A DNA stretch of 64,000 nucleotides from Sulfopaludibacter sp963815475 (GCA_963815475.1 CAWFHD010000003.1:5146001-5210000); one strand, 5' to 3'; shown: positions 7,703-16,715, counted from the stretch's first letter. The notes: generated by a model not told the origin, from the sequence alone. Numbers and translations: made by a program.

Positions 7703-10700
7703 ATGTTGAATTTGCGACGATTGTTTTTCTTGCTTCTGGCAGCCGCGATGCTGATATCGAGCGCCCCGGCCCAATCGAATACCGGTACTGTGAAGGGCAC
7801 GCTGGCCGATGACTCAGGCGCCGTGATTCCCGCCGCCAGCGTTTCGCTGGTGGGCGGGGGAGTCACGAAAAAAGCGCAGACGCAAGCCGACGGAAGCTAT
7901 ACCTTCGTGGGTGTGGCACCGGGCAACTACACCGTCAACGTGAACTTCCCAGGCTTTGGGCCCGTATCGAAGCCTGTGACTGTGACTGCCGGCGGCACCG
8001 TCGCCGTCCCCTTGGCGCTCTCCATCAGCACCGAGAAGCAGGAAGTGGAAGTGAAGGCGGAAATGGGACCGAGCCTGAGCGTGGAGCCCGATAACAACGC
8101 CACCGCGCTCACCATCAAAGGCGACGACCTGGCCGCGCTTCCCGACGATCCCGACGATCTCTCAGACGCCTTGCAGGCCTTGGCCGGACCGGGCGCGGGG
8201 CCCAACGGCGGCTCGATTTATATCGATGGATTCAGCGGGGGCCAGTTGCCGCCCAAGGAGTCGATTCGCGAGATCCGCATCAATCAGAATCCCTTCTCGG
8301 CGGAGTACGACCGCCTCGGCTTCGGCCGCATCGAGATTCTGACCAAGCCGGGCAGCGATAAGTTTCGGGGATCGGTGGGACTGAACGATAGTAACGGCGT
8401 CTTCAACTCGCGCAATCCCTTCGCCAGCAATAAACCCGACTATTCCAACCGGCAGATCAGCGCCAATCTCAGCGGCCCGATCAATAAACGTTCCTCGTTC
8501 TTCATGGATTTCAACCGCCGCGATAACACCGACAACGCGATTACTAATGCGGTGTACGTGGATCCGGCAAATCCGCTGACCATTCAGAACATCACCACCT
8601 CGGTGGTCGCGCCGAATACCTTTACTACGCTGGCCCCGCGGTTCGATTACCAGTTGAGCACCAACAATACCCTGATCGTGCGCATGGAAGAGCGCTTCAA
8701 CTCCCGTGACAACTCGGGTCTGGGCCACACCAATCTGCCGGCGCCTTACTCCGATCTGGCCTACAACCAGACCAGCAATGGACAGAACGTGATGGTGACG
8801 GAGACCTCAATTCTCAATCCCAAGGTTGTGAATGAAACGCGATTCCAGTTCACGCGGGATTGGACCGATACCCTCGGAAACCAGATCCCCAAGGTCAGCG
8901 TTTCCGGCGCTTTTGTCACGGGCGGAAACGGCCTTGGTGGCAGCAACGACCTGACCAAGCACTTCGAACTGCAGAACTACACATCCATCTCTCACGGGCG
9001 GCACACCATCCGCTTCGGCGTGCGCGTAAGGCGCCAGAGCGACGAGAGCAATCAGCCGACTGGCTTCAACGGAACCTTCACATTCCTGGGCGGGACCGAA
9101 CCGCTGCTGAATCCGAACAACACGATTGCCGTGGATGCCAATGGCAATCCGCAGACCACGTTCCTCACTTCAATTCAGCAGTATCAACGCGGCTTGCTGC
9201 TGCAGCAGGCCGGCTTCAACGCGGCGCAGGTTCAGGCGCTGGGCGGCGGCCCTTCGCGTTTCGGCATTCAGGCCGGCCAGTCTTACATCAGCGCCGTTCG
9301 CTGGGACGCGGGTCCATTCATTCAGGACGATTGGCGCATCAAGCCGAATCTGACTCTCAGCATGGGGCTCCGCTATGAAGCGCAGACCTTGGTCAGCGAC
9401 CACAAAGATGTCGCACCCCGTATCGGGTTCGCCTGGGCGCCGGGCAACGCCAAGAACGGACGGCAGAAGACCGTCATCCGCGGAGGCACCGGCATCTTCT
9501 ACGACCGTATCAACACGGGTCTGTTTGAAACGGCGGCCCTCAACAACGGCATCAATCAACTGGATTACACCGTTTATAACCCGACGTTCTATCCCAACAT
9601 CCCGCCCATCTCCACCCTAAGCCCGGGCCAGAACACGGTGCAACTCATCGATCCCAGGCTGCGCGCGGATTACAGCATTCAGAGCGCGATCGGCGTGGAG
9701 CGCCAGTTGCCGCACAACACCACCGTTGCGGTGACTTACACCAACAATCGCTCCAACCATCTGGCGCAGACGGTAAATATCAATACCCCGCTGCCGGGTA
9801 CTTTCAATCCGCTGCTGCCGCTGAGCGCCACCAACGGAGCATTCCCGCTCGGCTACGGCGCCGGCCAGGTTTATGAGAGCGAATCGGGCGGCCTCTTCCG
9901 GCAGAACATCCTGATGGCGAACTTCAATACCCGGTTCAGCCGCAAGGTTTCTCTGTTCGGCAACTACTCCCTGATCTACGCCAAGGATCTGCCCGGCTCG
10001 CCCAGCGATCCTTATAACTTCAAGCTCGATTACGGCCGTTCCAACTTCGATCAGCGGAACCAGTTCCAATTGGTGGGTTCCATCATCGCGCCCAAGAATA
10101 TCCGCCTGGCGCCGTTCGTGACCATGCGCTCCGGTTCGCCTTACGATGTGACCACCGGCCAGGATGTGTTTGGAGACGGCAGCACGTTCCGCGCCGAATT
10201 CGCTTCGTCGGGCGTTTGCCCCGCGGGCTTCATCGGCAAGCAGGGAACTGTGGTTTGCACCCAGTATGGCGCGTTCCAGACGGCCATCAATCCGGGAGCG
10301 CTTTCCAATGTGGTGCCGCGCAACTATCTGACCATGCCCGGCCTGATTTCGATTAACACCCGCATCTACCGTGTGTTCGGCTTCGGCCCGCCGCGCGGAG
10401 GCAATGCGGCTGCCGATGGCGGTGGCGGCCCTGGCGGCGGTGGTCCCGGCGGCGGGGGCGGTGGTCCGCGCGGCGGAGGCGGTGGCGCCGGTGGCGCCGG
10501 TGGCGGTGGTGGCGCTCGCGGCGGCGGTGGTGGTGGCGGCATGCGCATGGGCGGAGGCGGCGGCGGTCGCGGCGGCGGCGGTGGCGGAGACACTACCGAA
10601 CATCGCTATAATCTGACGCTCGGCGTGAACTTCACGAACATCCTGAACCACTTCAATCCGGGCGGTTACGTCGGAAACCTCAATTCGCCTCAGTTTGGTG

Positions 10701-10813
10701 AAGCCACCAGCGTCAACACCGGCTTCGGCGGCGGCGGTGCCGGCGGACGCGGCGGTGGCGGAACTTCCGCCAACAATCGCCGCATCGAGTTCCAGACGCG
10801 CTTTACGTTCTAG
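7703..10813 (+). CDS. TonB-dependent receptor, Oar-like, with carboxypeptidase-regulatory N-domain
   Basis: 1036 residues from ATG 7703 (AGAGGAA just upstream; signal MLNLRRLFFLLLAAAMLISSAPAQ). Residues 25-115 are a carboxypeptidase-regulatory-like beta-sandwich (GTVKGTLADDSGAVIPAASV, GSYTFVGVAPGNYTV). A plug region follows (LPPKESIREIRINQNPFSAEY) and then a large beta-barrel ending in RIEFQTRFTF with a terminal phenylalanine, typical of outer-membrane barrels. Close to the C-terminus, around residues 900-965, is a long polyglycine/Arg insert, unusual for a barrel and probably an extracellular loop. Likely imports a large polymer or peptide; the substrate is unknown. Follows the DUF5666 gene in an apparent operon. 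Confidence 0.85.
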   Translation: MLNLRRLFFLLLAAAMLISSAPAQSNTGTVKGTLADDSGAVIPAASVSLVGGGVTKKAQTQADGSYTFVGVAPGNYTVNVNFPGFGPVSKPVTVTAGGTVAVPLALSISTEKQEVEVKAEMGPSLSVEPDNNATALTIKGDDLAALPDDPDDLSDALQALAGPGAGPNGGSIYIDGFSGGQLPPKESIREIRINQNPFSAEYDRLGFGRIEILTKPGSDKFRGSVGLNDSNGVFNSRNPFASNKPDYSNRQISANLSGPINKRSSFFMDFNRRDNTDNAITNAVYVDPANPLTIQNITTSVVAPNTFTTLAPRFDYQLSTNNTLIVRMEERFNSRDNSGLGHTNLPAPYSDLAYNQTSNGQNVMVTETSILNPKVVNETRFQFTRDWTDTLGNQIPKVSVSGAFVTGGNGLGGSNDLTKHFELQNYTSISHGRHTIRFGVRVRRQSDESNQPTGFNGTFTFLGGTEPLLNPNNTIAVDANGNPQTTFLTSIQQYQRGLLLQQAGFNAAQVQALGGGPSRFGIQAGQSYISAVRWDAGPFIQDDWRIKPNLTLSMGLRYEAQTLVSDHKDVAPRIGFAWAPGNAKNGRQKTVIRGGTGIFYDRINTGLFETAALNNGINQLDYTVYNPTFYPNIPPISTLSPGQNTVQLIDPRLRADYSIQSAIGVERQLPHNTTVAVTYTNNRSNHLAQTVNINTPLPGTFNPLLPLSATNGAFPLGYGAGQVYESESGGLFRQNILMANFNTRFSRKVSLFGNYSLIYAKDLPGSPSDPYNFKLDYGRSNFDQRNQFQLVGSIIAPKNIRLAPFVTMRSGSPYDVTTGQDVFGDGSTFRAEFASSGVCPAGFIGKQGTVVCTQYGAFQTAINPGALSNVVPRNYLTMPGLISINTRIYRVFGFGPPRGGNAAADGGGGPGGGGPGGGGGGPRGGGGGAGGAGGGGGARGGGGGGGMRMGGGGGGRGGGGGGDTTEHRYNLTLGVNFTNILNHFNPGGYVGNLNSPQFGEATSVNTGFGGGGAGGRGGGGTSANNRRIEFQTRFTF

Positions 10814-10823
10814 AAAAACACTA

Positions 10824-10911
10824 TTAGCCACGGATGGACACAGATTCACACGGATAAGCCAGATGCCTTATCCGTGCTCATCTGTGTGAATCCGTGGCTA
10901 AATGTTTTTTT
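10824..10911 (+). terminator. Long hairpin repeat acting as terminator
   Basis: A near-perfect hairpin spans 10824-10901 with an 8-base loop (10859-10866). Outer arms TTAGCCACGGAT / ATCCGTGGCTAA, middle ACACAGAT / ATCTGTGT, inner CACGGATAAG / CTTATCCGTG. A T7 run follows at 10905-10911. It is very long for an ordinary terminator. Sequences of this type (agccacggatxxacacggata) recur in many environmental genomes, so it is probably a mobile-type repeat reused as terminator. Confidence 0.65.
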
Positions 10912-10925
10912 GCCTGCCTCCCCAT

Positions 10926-10955
10926 TTGCCGCACCCCACTGCAACGGCCTACAAT
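10926..10955 (+). promoter_or_regulatory. Candidate promoter of rrf2-cysK
   Basis: TTGCCG (10926-10931), an 18-base spacer and TACAAT (10950-10955), 30 bases before the regulator start. Both boxes are imperfect; the position is reasonable. Confidence 0.35.
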
Positions 10956-10985
10956 CTCTACTGAGCACTCCAACGCCGCGATTCA

Positions 10986-11411
10986 ATGAACATTTCCGTT
11001 AAAGGTGAATACGCTTTGCAGGCAATCTTCGATCTGGCGTCGCAGCGCGCCGGAGAGCCGGTGAGGATCGCCGACATTGCCCGGCGGCAGAAGATTCCCC
11101 AGAAATTCCTCGAACTGATTCTGGCCAGCCTCAAACAGGCCGGCTTTGTGGAATCGCGCCGCGGCGCCGAGGGTGGATATCTGCTGGCCCGCGCCGCCGA
11201 TTCGCTTACCGTGGGCGAAGTGCTCCGCTTCGTGGAAGGTCCCCAGCAGAGCCACGGCCGCCCCCGGCGAAAGGTCGACTCGCCGTTCTCAGATATGTGG
11301 CAGCGGGTGGATCAAGCCGTTTCCGGCATCGTCGACAAAACCACCTTCGCGGACCTGGCTCGCGAGTGGACCGACCGTCAAAATCGCTACGTTCACAATT
11401 GGGAGATTTGA
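10986..11411 (+). CDS. Rrf2-family regulator without Fe-S cysteines (CymR-like)
   Basis: 141 residues. The N-terminal winged helix is typical of Rrf2 (MNISVKGEYALQAIFDLA, IADIARRQKIPQKFLELIL, SRRGAEGGYLLARAAD) followed by the dimerisation helix. The protein has no cysteine at all, so it cannot carry the iron-sulfur cluster of IscR or NsrR. This matches the CymR branch, where a cluster-free Rrf2 protein represses cysteine genes in complex with CysK. Here cysK starts one base after the stop codon, giving strong context for a cysteine-metabolism repressor. The CymR assignment is inferred from context, not sequence identity. Confidence 0.8.
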   Translation: MNISVKGEYALQAIFDLASQRAGEPVRIADIARRQKIPQKFLELILASLKQAGFVESRRGAEGGYLLARAADSLTVGEVLRFVEGPQQSHGRPRRKVDSPFSDMWQRVDQAVSGIVDKTTFADLAREWTDRQNRYVHNWEI

Positions 11412-11412
11412 G

Positions 11413-12372
11413 TTGAGAGTCTACGACGACAATTCGCTGAGCATTGGCCGCACCCCGTTGGTGAAGCTCAACCGCGTTACCGACGGCGCCAAAGCCATCA
11501 TCCTCGCCAAAATCGAGGGCCGCAATCCTGCCTACTCGGTGAAATGCCGAATTGGTGCTGCCATGGTGTGGGACGCCGAAAAGCGCGGCATCCTCAAACC
11601 GGGGAAGGAACTGATCGAGCCCACCAGCGGCAACACCGGAATCGCTCTCGCTTATGTGGCGGCCGCCCGCGGTTATCCCATCACGCTGACGATGCCGGAG
11701 ACCATGTCCATCGAGCGCCGCAAGGTGCTCAAAGCCCTGGGCGCGAACATCCTGCTGACCGACGGCGCGCAGGGAATGGCCGGGTCGATTGCCAAAGCCG
11801 AGGATGTGGTGGCCTCCGACCCCAAGCGTTACGTGCTGCTGCAACAATTCAAGAACCAGGCCAACCCCGAAATCCACGTGCGCACCACCGGCCCGGAGAT
11901 TTGGGACGATACCGATGGCACTATCGACGTGTTGGTTTCGGGCATCGGCACCGGCGGCACCATCACGGGCGTATCGCGCTACATCAAGAGGGATAAAGGT
12001 AAGAAGATCCTGTCGGTGGGTGTGGAGCCGGTTTCGAGCGCGGTGATTACGCAGAAGCTGGCGGGCCAGCCCATGCGGCCGGGACCCCACAAGATCCAGG
12101 GGATCGGCGCGGGCTTCATTCCCGAGACCCTCGACCTGGCTATGGTGGATCGTGTGGAATTGGCTACAAATGAAGAATCCATCGAGATGGCTCGCCGGCT
12201 GGCGAAGGAAGAGGGAATATTGGCGGGAATCTCCTGCGGCGCTGCCGTTGCAGTGGCAGTGCGGCTGGGTAAGTTACCTGAGTTTGCCGGGAAGACGCTG
12301 GTGACGGTGTTGCCGGATGCAGCAGAACGGTACCTGAGTACCGTCCTTTTCGAGGGCATGTTTGACGAATAG
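11413..12372 (+). CDS. cysK: Cysteine synthase A (O-acetylserine sulfhydrylase)
   Basis: 319 residues starting at TTG 11413, with GGGAG upstream inside the end of the regulator gene. Closely matches enterobacterial CysK from the start (DDNSLSIGRTPLVKLNRV), with the PLP lysine in SVKCRI (about K44), the substrate loop TSGNTG (71-76), the phosphate-binding GTGGT and the EGILAGISCGAA segment. Catalyses O-acetylserine plus sulfide to cysteine and acetate in the cytoplasm. Immediate coupling to a cysteine-free Rrf2 regulator suggests CysK also acts as a regulatory partner. A longer in-frame ORF upstream only overlaps the regulator gene and is rejected as N-terminus. Confidence 0.95.
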   Translation: MRVYDDNSLSIGRTPLVKLNRVTDGAKAIILAKIEGRNPAYSVKCRIGAAMVWDAEKRGILKPGKELIEPTSGNTGIALAYVAAARGYPITLTMPETMSIERRKVLKALGANILLTDGAQGMAGSIAKAEDVVASDPKRYVLLQQFKNQANPEIHVRTTGPEIWDDTDGTIDVLVSGIGTGGTITGVSRYIKRDKGKKILSVGVEPVSSAVITQKLAGQPMRPGPHKIQGIGAGFIPETLDLAMVDRVELATNEESIEMARRLAKEEGILAGISCGAAVAVAVRLGKLPEFAGKTLVTVLPDAAERYLSTVLFEGMFDE

Positions 12373-12383
12373 AAAAATGAAAA

Positions 12384-12423
12384 AGCGGGCGCGGTTTGGG
12401 TGATAGGGGTGAGTGCGCCCGCT
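12384..12423 (+). terminator. Hairpin after cysK
   Basis: Arms AGCGGGCGC (12384-12392) and GCGCCCGCT (12415-12423) around a 22-base loop. There is no T tract, so it is only a weak terminator candidate. Confidence 0.35.
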
Positions 12424-12541
12424 GTCGTAACGGGGATTTAAATAGAGGACGACGATCCCTGGCACTGACGTTACACGAACCCCTTTTATTTTCAGGTAGC
12501 TCTTTAGAGCTAGCAGGATAGCGATGTAACTCGAGTGGGAT

Positions 12542-13408
12542 ATGGGCTTCTCGCGAATCGCCGCAATCATTATCCTCAGCGCTGTGTTCGGCGCCGTAAA
12601 GATGGCGTGTGCGCAGGATCCGCCAACGCCGCCCCTGCCAACCGTGCCTCCCACCGCGCCGGCCGGCCCGCCCCCTCCTCCCATCCTGGAAAACACGGGC
12701 AAAGCTATGGTCCTCCCGTTCCAGTGCACCGATGAGGACATTCGTGCTTCCGGTCTCACCTGCACGGAAGAGGAGCCGTGCCCGGTCTTCCTGGAGTTGA
12801 CAGTCGCGTCATCCGCCGGTTCCAGGATTCTGGCCGCCGGTAACCTGCACACTGACTCCGTCACGCTTTACTCCACGCTCCTTGCCAGCGAAGATGCCGG
12901 TCATACCTGGACTGAGATCCACGAACGCATGCGAGCCGCCGCGCTCGACCGCATTCAGTTTCTGGACAGCGAGAAGGGGTGGATCAGCGGAGAGGAATTA
13001 TCGCCTCTGCCGCAGAATCCCTTCCTGCTGGTTACTTCGGATGGCGGAAAGACCTGGAAGCGGAGGCCCATTTTCAACGAGGAGGCGGAGAGCCGCTTTG
13101 GCGCCATTCAGCAGTTCTACTTCACGGCCAAAGACAAGGGCAGCCTGACAGTGGACCGCGGCCAGGGCGGCGACGTAGGCCGCTACGCACTGTTCGAGTC
13201 GCCGGACGGCGGCGATAACTGGCAAATCAAGCAGGAGAGCACCAAGCCCATAGCGCTAAAAGTGCCGCAGCCTGCTGCGCCGGATTGGCGCGTTCGTGTC
13301 GATGCCCCGACAAAATCTTTCCACGTCGAGCGGCGGCAGGGCGAGCGCTGGAGTCAGGTTGCCGCTTTTCAAGTGAAATTGGATTCCTGTAAACCTCCAA
13401 ACCGTTAG
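12542..13408 (+). CDS. Exported BNR/Asp-box (Ycf48-like) protein
   Basis: 288 residues with a signal peptide (MGFSRIAAIIILSAVFGAVKMACA) and a proline-rich linker (PPTPPLPTVPP). The body contains beta-propeller Asp-box motifs: SEDAGHTW, TSDGGKTW and SPDGGDNW. These are found in sialidase-like and Ycf48/HCF136-like propellers. Four cysteines cluster near residues 61-80, possibly disulfide-bonded. No catalytic residues can be assigned, so it is best called a secreted propeller-like protein of unknown function. It stands alone between cysK and the convergent two-component genes. Confidence 0.65.
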   Translation: MGFSRIAAIIILSAVFGAVKMACAQDPPTPPLPTVPPTAPAGPPPPPILENTGKAMVLPFQCTDEDIRASGLTCTEEEPCPVFLELTVASSAGSRILAAGNLHTDSVTLYSTLLASEDAGHTWTEIHERMRAAALDRIQFLDSEKGWISGEELSPLPQNPFLLVTSDGGKTWKRRPIFNEEAESRFGAIQQFYFTAKDKGSLTVDRGQGGDVGRYALFESPDGGDNWQIKQESTKPIALKVPQPAAPDWRVRVDAPTKSFHVERRQGERWSQVAAFQVKLDSCKPPNR

Positions 13409-13452
13409 GCCCCCAAATTGCTGTTAGGGCTGGCAGAGGTGAGGAGTCGCCC

Positions 13453-13539
13453 ATGATCGTAACTGCTGGATTGGGAATTTTAGTAGTGATTTGCCTGCTT
13501 TTGTCGGTTCTGGAAAAGCCACCAGCCATCGGCCGGTAA
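13453..13539 (+). CDS. Possible 28-residue single-membrane-span peptide
   Basis: ATG 13453 after GAGGAG, ending TAA 13539. The product would be one hydrophobic helix (GLGILVVICLLLSVLE) followed by a short basic-proline tail. It resembles small membrane peptides but is too short to be sure; no family recognised. Confidence 0.3.
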   Translation: MIVTAGLGILVVICLLLSVLEKPPAIGR

Positions 13540-13634
13540 CACAGCGCAGGGTCAAACGGACACAACAGTGGCGACCCGTGGTTCGCCACCGGCGAAATCT
13601 GCGCAGCCTGACTGAAACCGCGCGCACGGTTGGC

Positions 13635-14058
13635 CTAAGTTCGACTGTTGGGATCTGCCATTACCTGCCGGATTATCGACCCCAATGCCATGAATCCGGC
13701 AAAGTCGAGCGGCTTGCGGAAATAGTGACTGATTCCCAGCGCCGTCAGTTGCGCGCGCTCTCTCACCGTATCCGACGATGTGACCGCGATCACCGGAGTC
13801 CGCTCGCACTGCCAATGTTTGCGAAATTCCTGGAGCACGGTGGGACCGTCCGCCCTGGGTAGATTGATGTCCAAAAGAAAAAGGTCCGGGCACGGAATGC
13901 CCGCCCGGCCGGCCCATCTCCGCAATAAACCGGAGCGCCTTCTCGCCATCGGTCACCACGTGAAGTTCGTGTTCGATCTGGTGTTCCGCCAGTGCTTCCC
14001 GCACCAGCAGAACGTCGCCAGGATTGTCTTCCGCCAGCAGGATGTTCAGCCGGTTCAT
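13635..14058 (-). pseudogene. Single-domain response regulator, frameshifted
   Basis: Starts ATG 14058, overlapping the kinase stop by ATGA. The first frame gives MNRLNILLAEDNPGDVLLVREAL (acidic pocket E-D) through KALRFIAEMG; the second frame resumes with CPDLFLLDINLPRADG (phospho-accepting aspartate), TPVIAVTSSD (Thr/Ser) and HYFRKPLDFAGF (conserved lysine). Together they make one complete REC domain of about 140 residues of the Rcp1 type. The shift lies near 13900-13915 in a GC run (GGGCCGGCCGGGCGGGC) and equals one extra base. Either a sequencing indel or recent inactivation; all signature residues are intact, favouring an indel. Confidence 0.75.
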
Positions 14059-16463
14059 GGAGCCTCGCTACATGGCAGCGAGAAGTAGAACGTGGACCCC
14101 TCGCCGATCGCGCTCTCGGCCCACATGCGCCCGCCATACCGTTCCACGATGCGCTGGCAAATCGCCAGCCCGAGCCCCGTCCCGGGATACTCGTCTTTGT
14201 GCAGCCGCTTGAATAGGCCGAAAATGCGCTCCGCGTACTGCGGGTCGAACCCGATGCCGTTATCCCGCACCGCAATCACGCACTCCTGCCCGTTACGTTC
14301 CGCTGCGATCTGAATGCGCGGCGGAACGTCCTGCTTGCGGTACTTCAACGCATTCGAAAGAACGTTCTGGAATACGTGCGCCAACTGCGCGGTGTCGCCG
14401 CGGGCTACCGGCAAGCGGTCCCAGGTGAGGATGGCTCCGGTTTCCGAAATGCGGTCCTTCAGCACTGCCACAGCCTCGGCCAGCGCTGCCGAAAGGTCCG
14501 CCTCCCCGCACTCCCCCTCGTCCATATGGACGGTGCGCGAAAAGGTGAGCAGGTCGCGAATCAACGTCTCCATGCGATGCACGCCCTGGCTCACGAAAGC
14601 GGCGTATTTGGCAGCGTCGGGCTGATCTCCCACGTAGCGGCGGATCAGGAGATCCGTATAGATATTCACCATCCGCAGCGGCTCTTGCAGATCGTGGCTG
14701 GCCACATAGGCGAACTCTTCGAGCTCCCGATTGGCGTGTTCCAGTTGTTGCCGTGCCCTCACCTGGACGGATACTTCGGTAAGGATGGCGATGAAGCCGG
14801 AAACCGTGCCGTCCGTTTCGCGTAGCGGGTGGTACACCACATTGAACCAGTGGTCCTCGGGGGTGCCGTCGCCGTCGCTATCGTAAGGCACGAAAAACTC
14901 GGTGGCAACGAACGGCTCGCCCGTGTCCATCACCCGATTGAACACATCCCAGACATCCTGCCCTAGTTCGGGTACCACATCGGCAAACCGCCGGCCCACC
15001 ATTTCCCGACCCTGCAGCAGCGAGCGGTAGGGATCGTTCGCCAGTTCCACCACGAAGTCACGGCCGCGCAACACGAGAATCGCAACCGGCGCCTGCGAGA
15101 ACACCTGCTGCAACTTCTGTTCGCTGGCCGACAGTGCCTTCTGCATGCGAACGTGCTCGGTGATGTCGCGCGTGGATCCCGCCACCGCCGTCACCTGGCC
15201 GTTGTCGTCGAACACGGGCACGAAAATGTACTCGTAGAAACCTTCTTCGCCGTTCGCTCCCGTGTAAGGTGTGTGATCGCGCAACGGTTCTTTGGTGTCG
15301 ATCACAGTCTGAATCTGCCGCTGCAGCCGCGCGGCAAGGTCATGAGGATATTCCAGGTCGAAGAAATTCTTTCCCACCGCTTCACTCAGCGGCTTCTGCC
15401 ACAGGGAGAGGAGGGCGCGGTTGATGTAGGTGAAGCGCCCGTCCAGACCGAACGTGTAAGTGAAATCGGGCGTGTACGATAACGCTGTGTCGAAGACCTG
15501 CCATTGGTGGCGCAGCGCCTCCTCGGCCCTCTTCCGCTTAATGCCGACGGCGATACTGTCGGCCACGGACGCCAGGGCAGAAAGCACATCTTCGTCGAGC
15601 GGACATCGTGCAAACAGGGCGATCACGCCGATCACGCGGTCGTCGACGATGAGCGGATGTCCCGCAAAAGCCGTGATTCCCTCGCGCTGGGCCCACTCCC
15701 GATCGCTCACCCGCGGGTCGTTCGCCACATCGTTGCTGACCAGGCAGCGCCGCTCCTGGGCGATCAGCCCGATCTTCAGCGCGCCCACCAGAATCCGCGA
15801 ATGCGCGCCGTCCAGGCGGGTGTACAATCCCGCGCTGGCTTGCAGTTGCAAAGTGTCTTCGCCCGGCTCGAGCGTCCAGATTCGAGCCAGGGACGCCCCC
15901 AGATTCTTGACGAGGGCCTCGGCGCACTTCTGCAGCGAATCGGGTAACGCGGCGATTCGCGTCAAGGCAGCGCCCACATCGGCGCCCAGGGCAGCCAACC
16001 GTGCCTTCTCGGCCAGGGCGGCCTCGTCGCGCTTCCTTTCGGTGACATCCTCAATGATGGCGACCAGTTGCGTGGGGCGCCCGGCCCCGTCGTGCCGCAT
16101 GGTGGCCGAGACGCGAGCCCATACGACGTGGCCGTCCTTGTGTATGTAGCGCTTCTCAAAAATGGCGGCAGGGTGCGAAGGGTTTTGCAGCGAGGCGAAA
16201 AACTGCCTGGTGGGAAGGATATCGTCGGGGTGCGTGAAATGTGAAGAGTCGCGGGCGGCGAGTTCCTCGCGACTGTAGCCAATCATGTTGAAATAGGTGG
16301 CGTTGGCGTCCAGTACTCTGCCATCGGGAGTGGTAAAGACCAATCCGATGGGCGCTTCGGCGAAAGCCGCTGCCAAAAGAGCGTCCCGCTCCCGGCGCGC
16401 TTCGCTCGAAAGATCCCGCTCCGCATTATCTTTGACAGCGGAAGCGGCCTGATTGGCGTCCAT
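14055..16463 (-). CDS. PAS/GAF hybrid sensor histidine kinase
   Basis: 802 residues, cytosolic with no membrane helices. Order: PAS with PAC motif (30-145; GLVFTTPDGRVLDANATY), GAF (about 160-305), PAS (315-440; YINRALLSLW), PAS (450-570), HisKA with phospho-accepting histidine about 590 in EFAYVASHDLQEPLRM, then HATPase with NVLSNALKYR (N box), RDNGIGFD (G1) and GTGLGLAI (G2). The DLQEPLR type is that of phytochrome-like kinases, which pair with single-domain Rcp1-type regulators, exactly as here. Senses a soluble signal, perhaps redox or a small ligand. Start ATG 16463 has GGGGA upstream. Confidence 0.9.
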   Translation of the reverse strand: MDANQAASAVKDNAERDLSSEARRERDALLAAAFAEAPIGLVFTTPDGRVLDANATYFNMIGYSREELAARDSSHFTHPDDILPTRQFFASLQNPSHPAAIFEKRYIHKDGHVVWARVSATMRHDGAGRPTQLVAIIEDVTERKRDEAALAEKARLAALGADVGAALTRIAALPDSLQKCAEALVKNLGASLARIWTLEPGEDTLQLQASAGLYTRLDGAHSRILVGALKIGLIAQERRCLVSNDVANDPRVSDREWAQREGITAFAGHPLIVDDRVIGVIALFARCPLDEDVLSALASVADSIAVGIKRKRAEEALRHQWQVFDTALSYTPDFTYTFGLDGRFTYINRALLSLWQKPLSEAVGKNFFDLEYPHDLAARLQRQIQTVIDTKEPLRDHTPYTGANGEEGFYEYIFVPVFDDNGQVTAVAGSTRDITEHVRMQKALSASEQKLQQVFSQAPVAILVLRGRDFVVELANDPYRSLLQGREMVGRRFADVVPELGQDVWDVFNRVMDTGEPFVATEFFVPYDSDGDGTPEDHWFNVVYHPLRETDGTVSGFIAILTEVSVQVRARQQLEHANRELEEFAYVASHDLQEPLRMVNIYTDLLIRRYVGDQPDAAKYAAFVSQGVHRMETLIRDLLTFSRTVHMDEGECGEADLSAALAEAVAVLKDRISETGAILTWDRLPVARGDTAQLAHVFQNVLSNALKYRKQDVPPRIQIAAERNGQECVIAVRDNGIGFDPQYAERIFGLFKRLHKDEYPGTGLGLAICQRIVERYGGRMWAESAIGEGSTFYFSLPCSEAP

Positions 16464-16685
16464 AGTCCCCGTTGTACTCTTTTAACACGGCTAGGGTTAT
16501 CCCGGATGGGGTAGGGGTGACGGGATTGCACCTGACTGCCCTCTCCCAGGCTTGCCGGCCCGCCGCGGGCATCGACCACCGGCACCCTCACGACCTCCTC
16601 CTGCCGTGGATTAGGGGCGGGGCCGGTCGTCCTGCAACCGGCCGATCTTGCAAACTCTGTCTTAACTTTGGCGGAGATCCTGGCC

Positions 16686-16715
16686 GCGACAAGGCCCCAC
16701 CCGCTACGCTATACT
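16686..16715 (+). promoter_or_regulatory. Candidate promoter of rpmH operon
   Basis: GCGACA (16686-16691), 18-base spacer, TATACT (16710-16715), 16 bases before the rpmH ATG. This would give a very short leader. Confidence 0.35.

Noticed and set aside
10400..10600. GGC-rich tract considered as a tandem repeat or collagen-like domain
   Set aside because: Repeat units are irregular and lack the Gly-X-Y order; it is a low-complexity polyglycine insert within the receptor ORF.
9617..10849. 410-codon minus-strand frame over the end of the first TonB receptor
   Set aside because: Ala/Thr-rich product of the polyglycine tract read in antisense; no recognisable domain.
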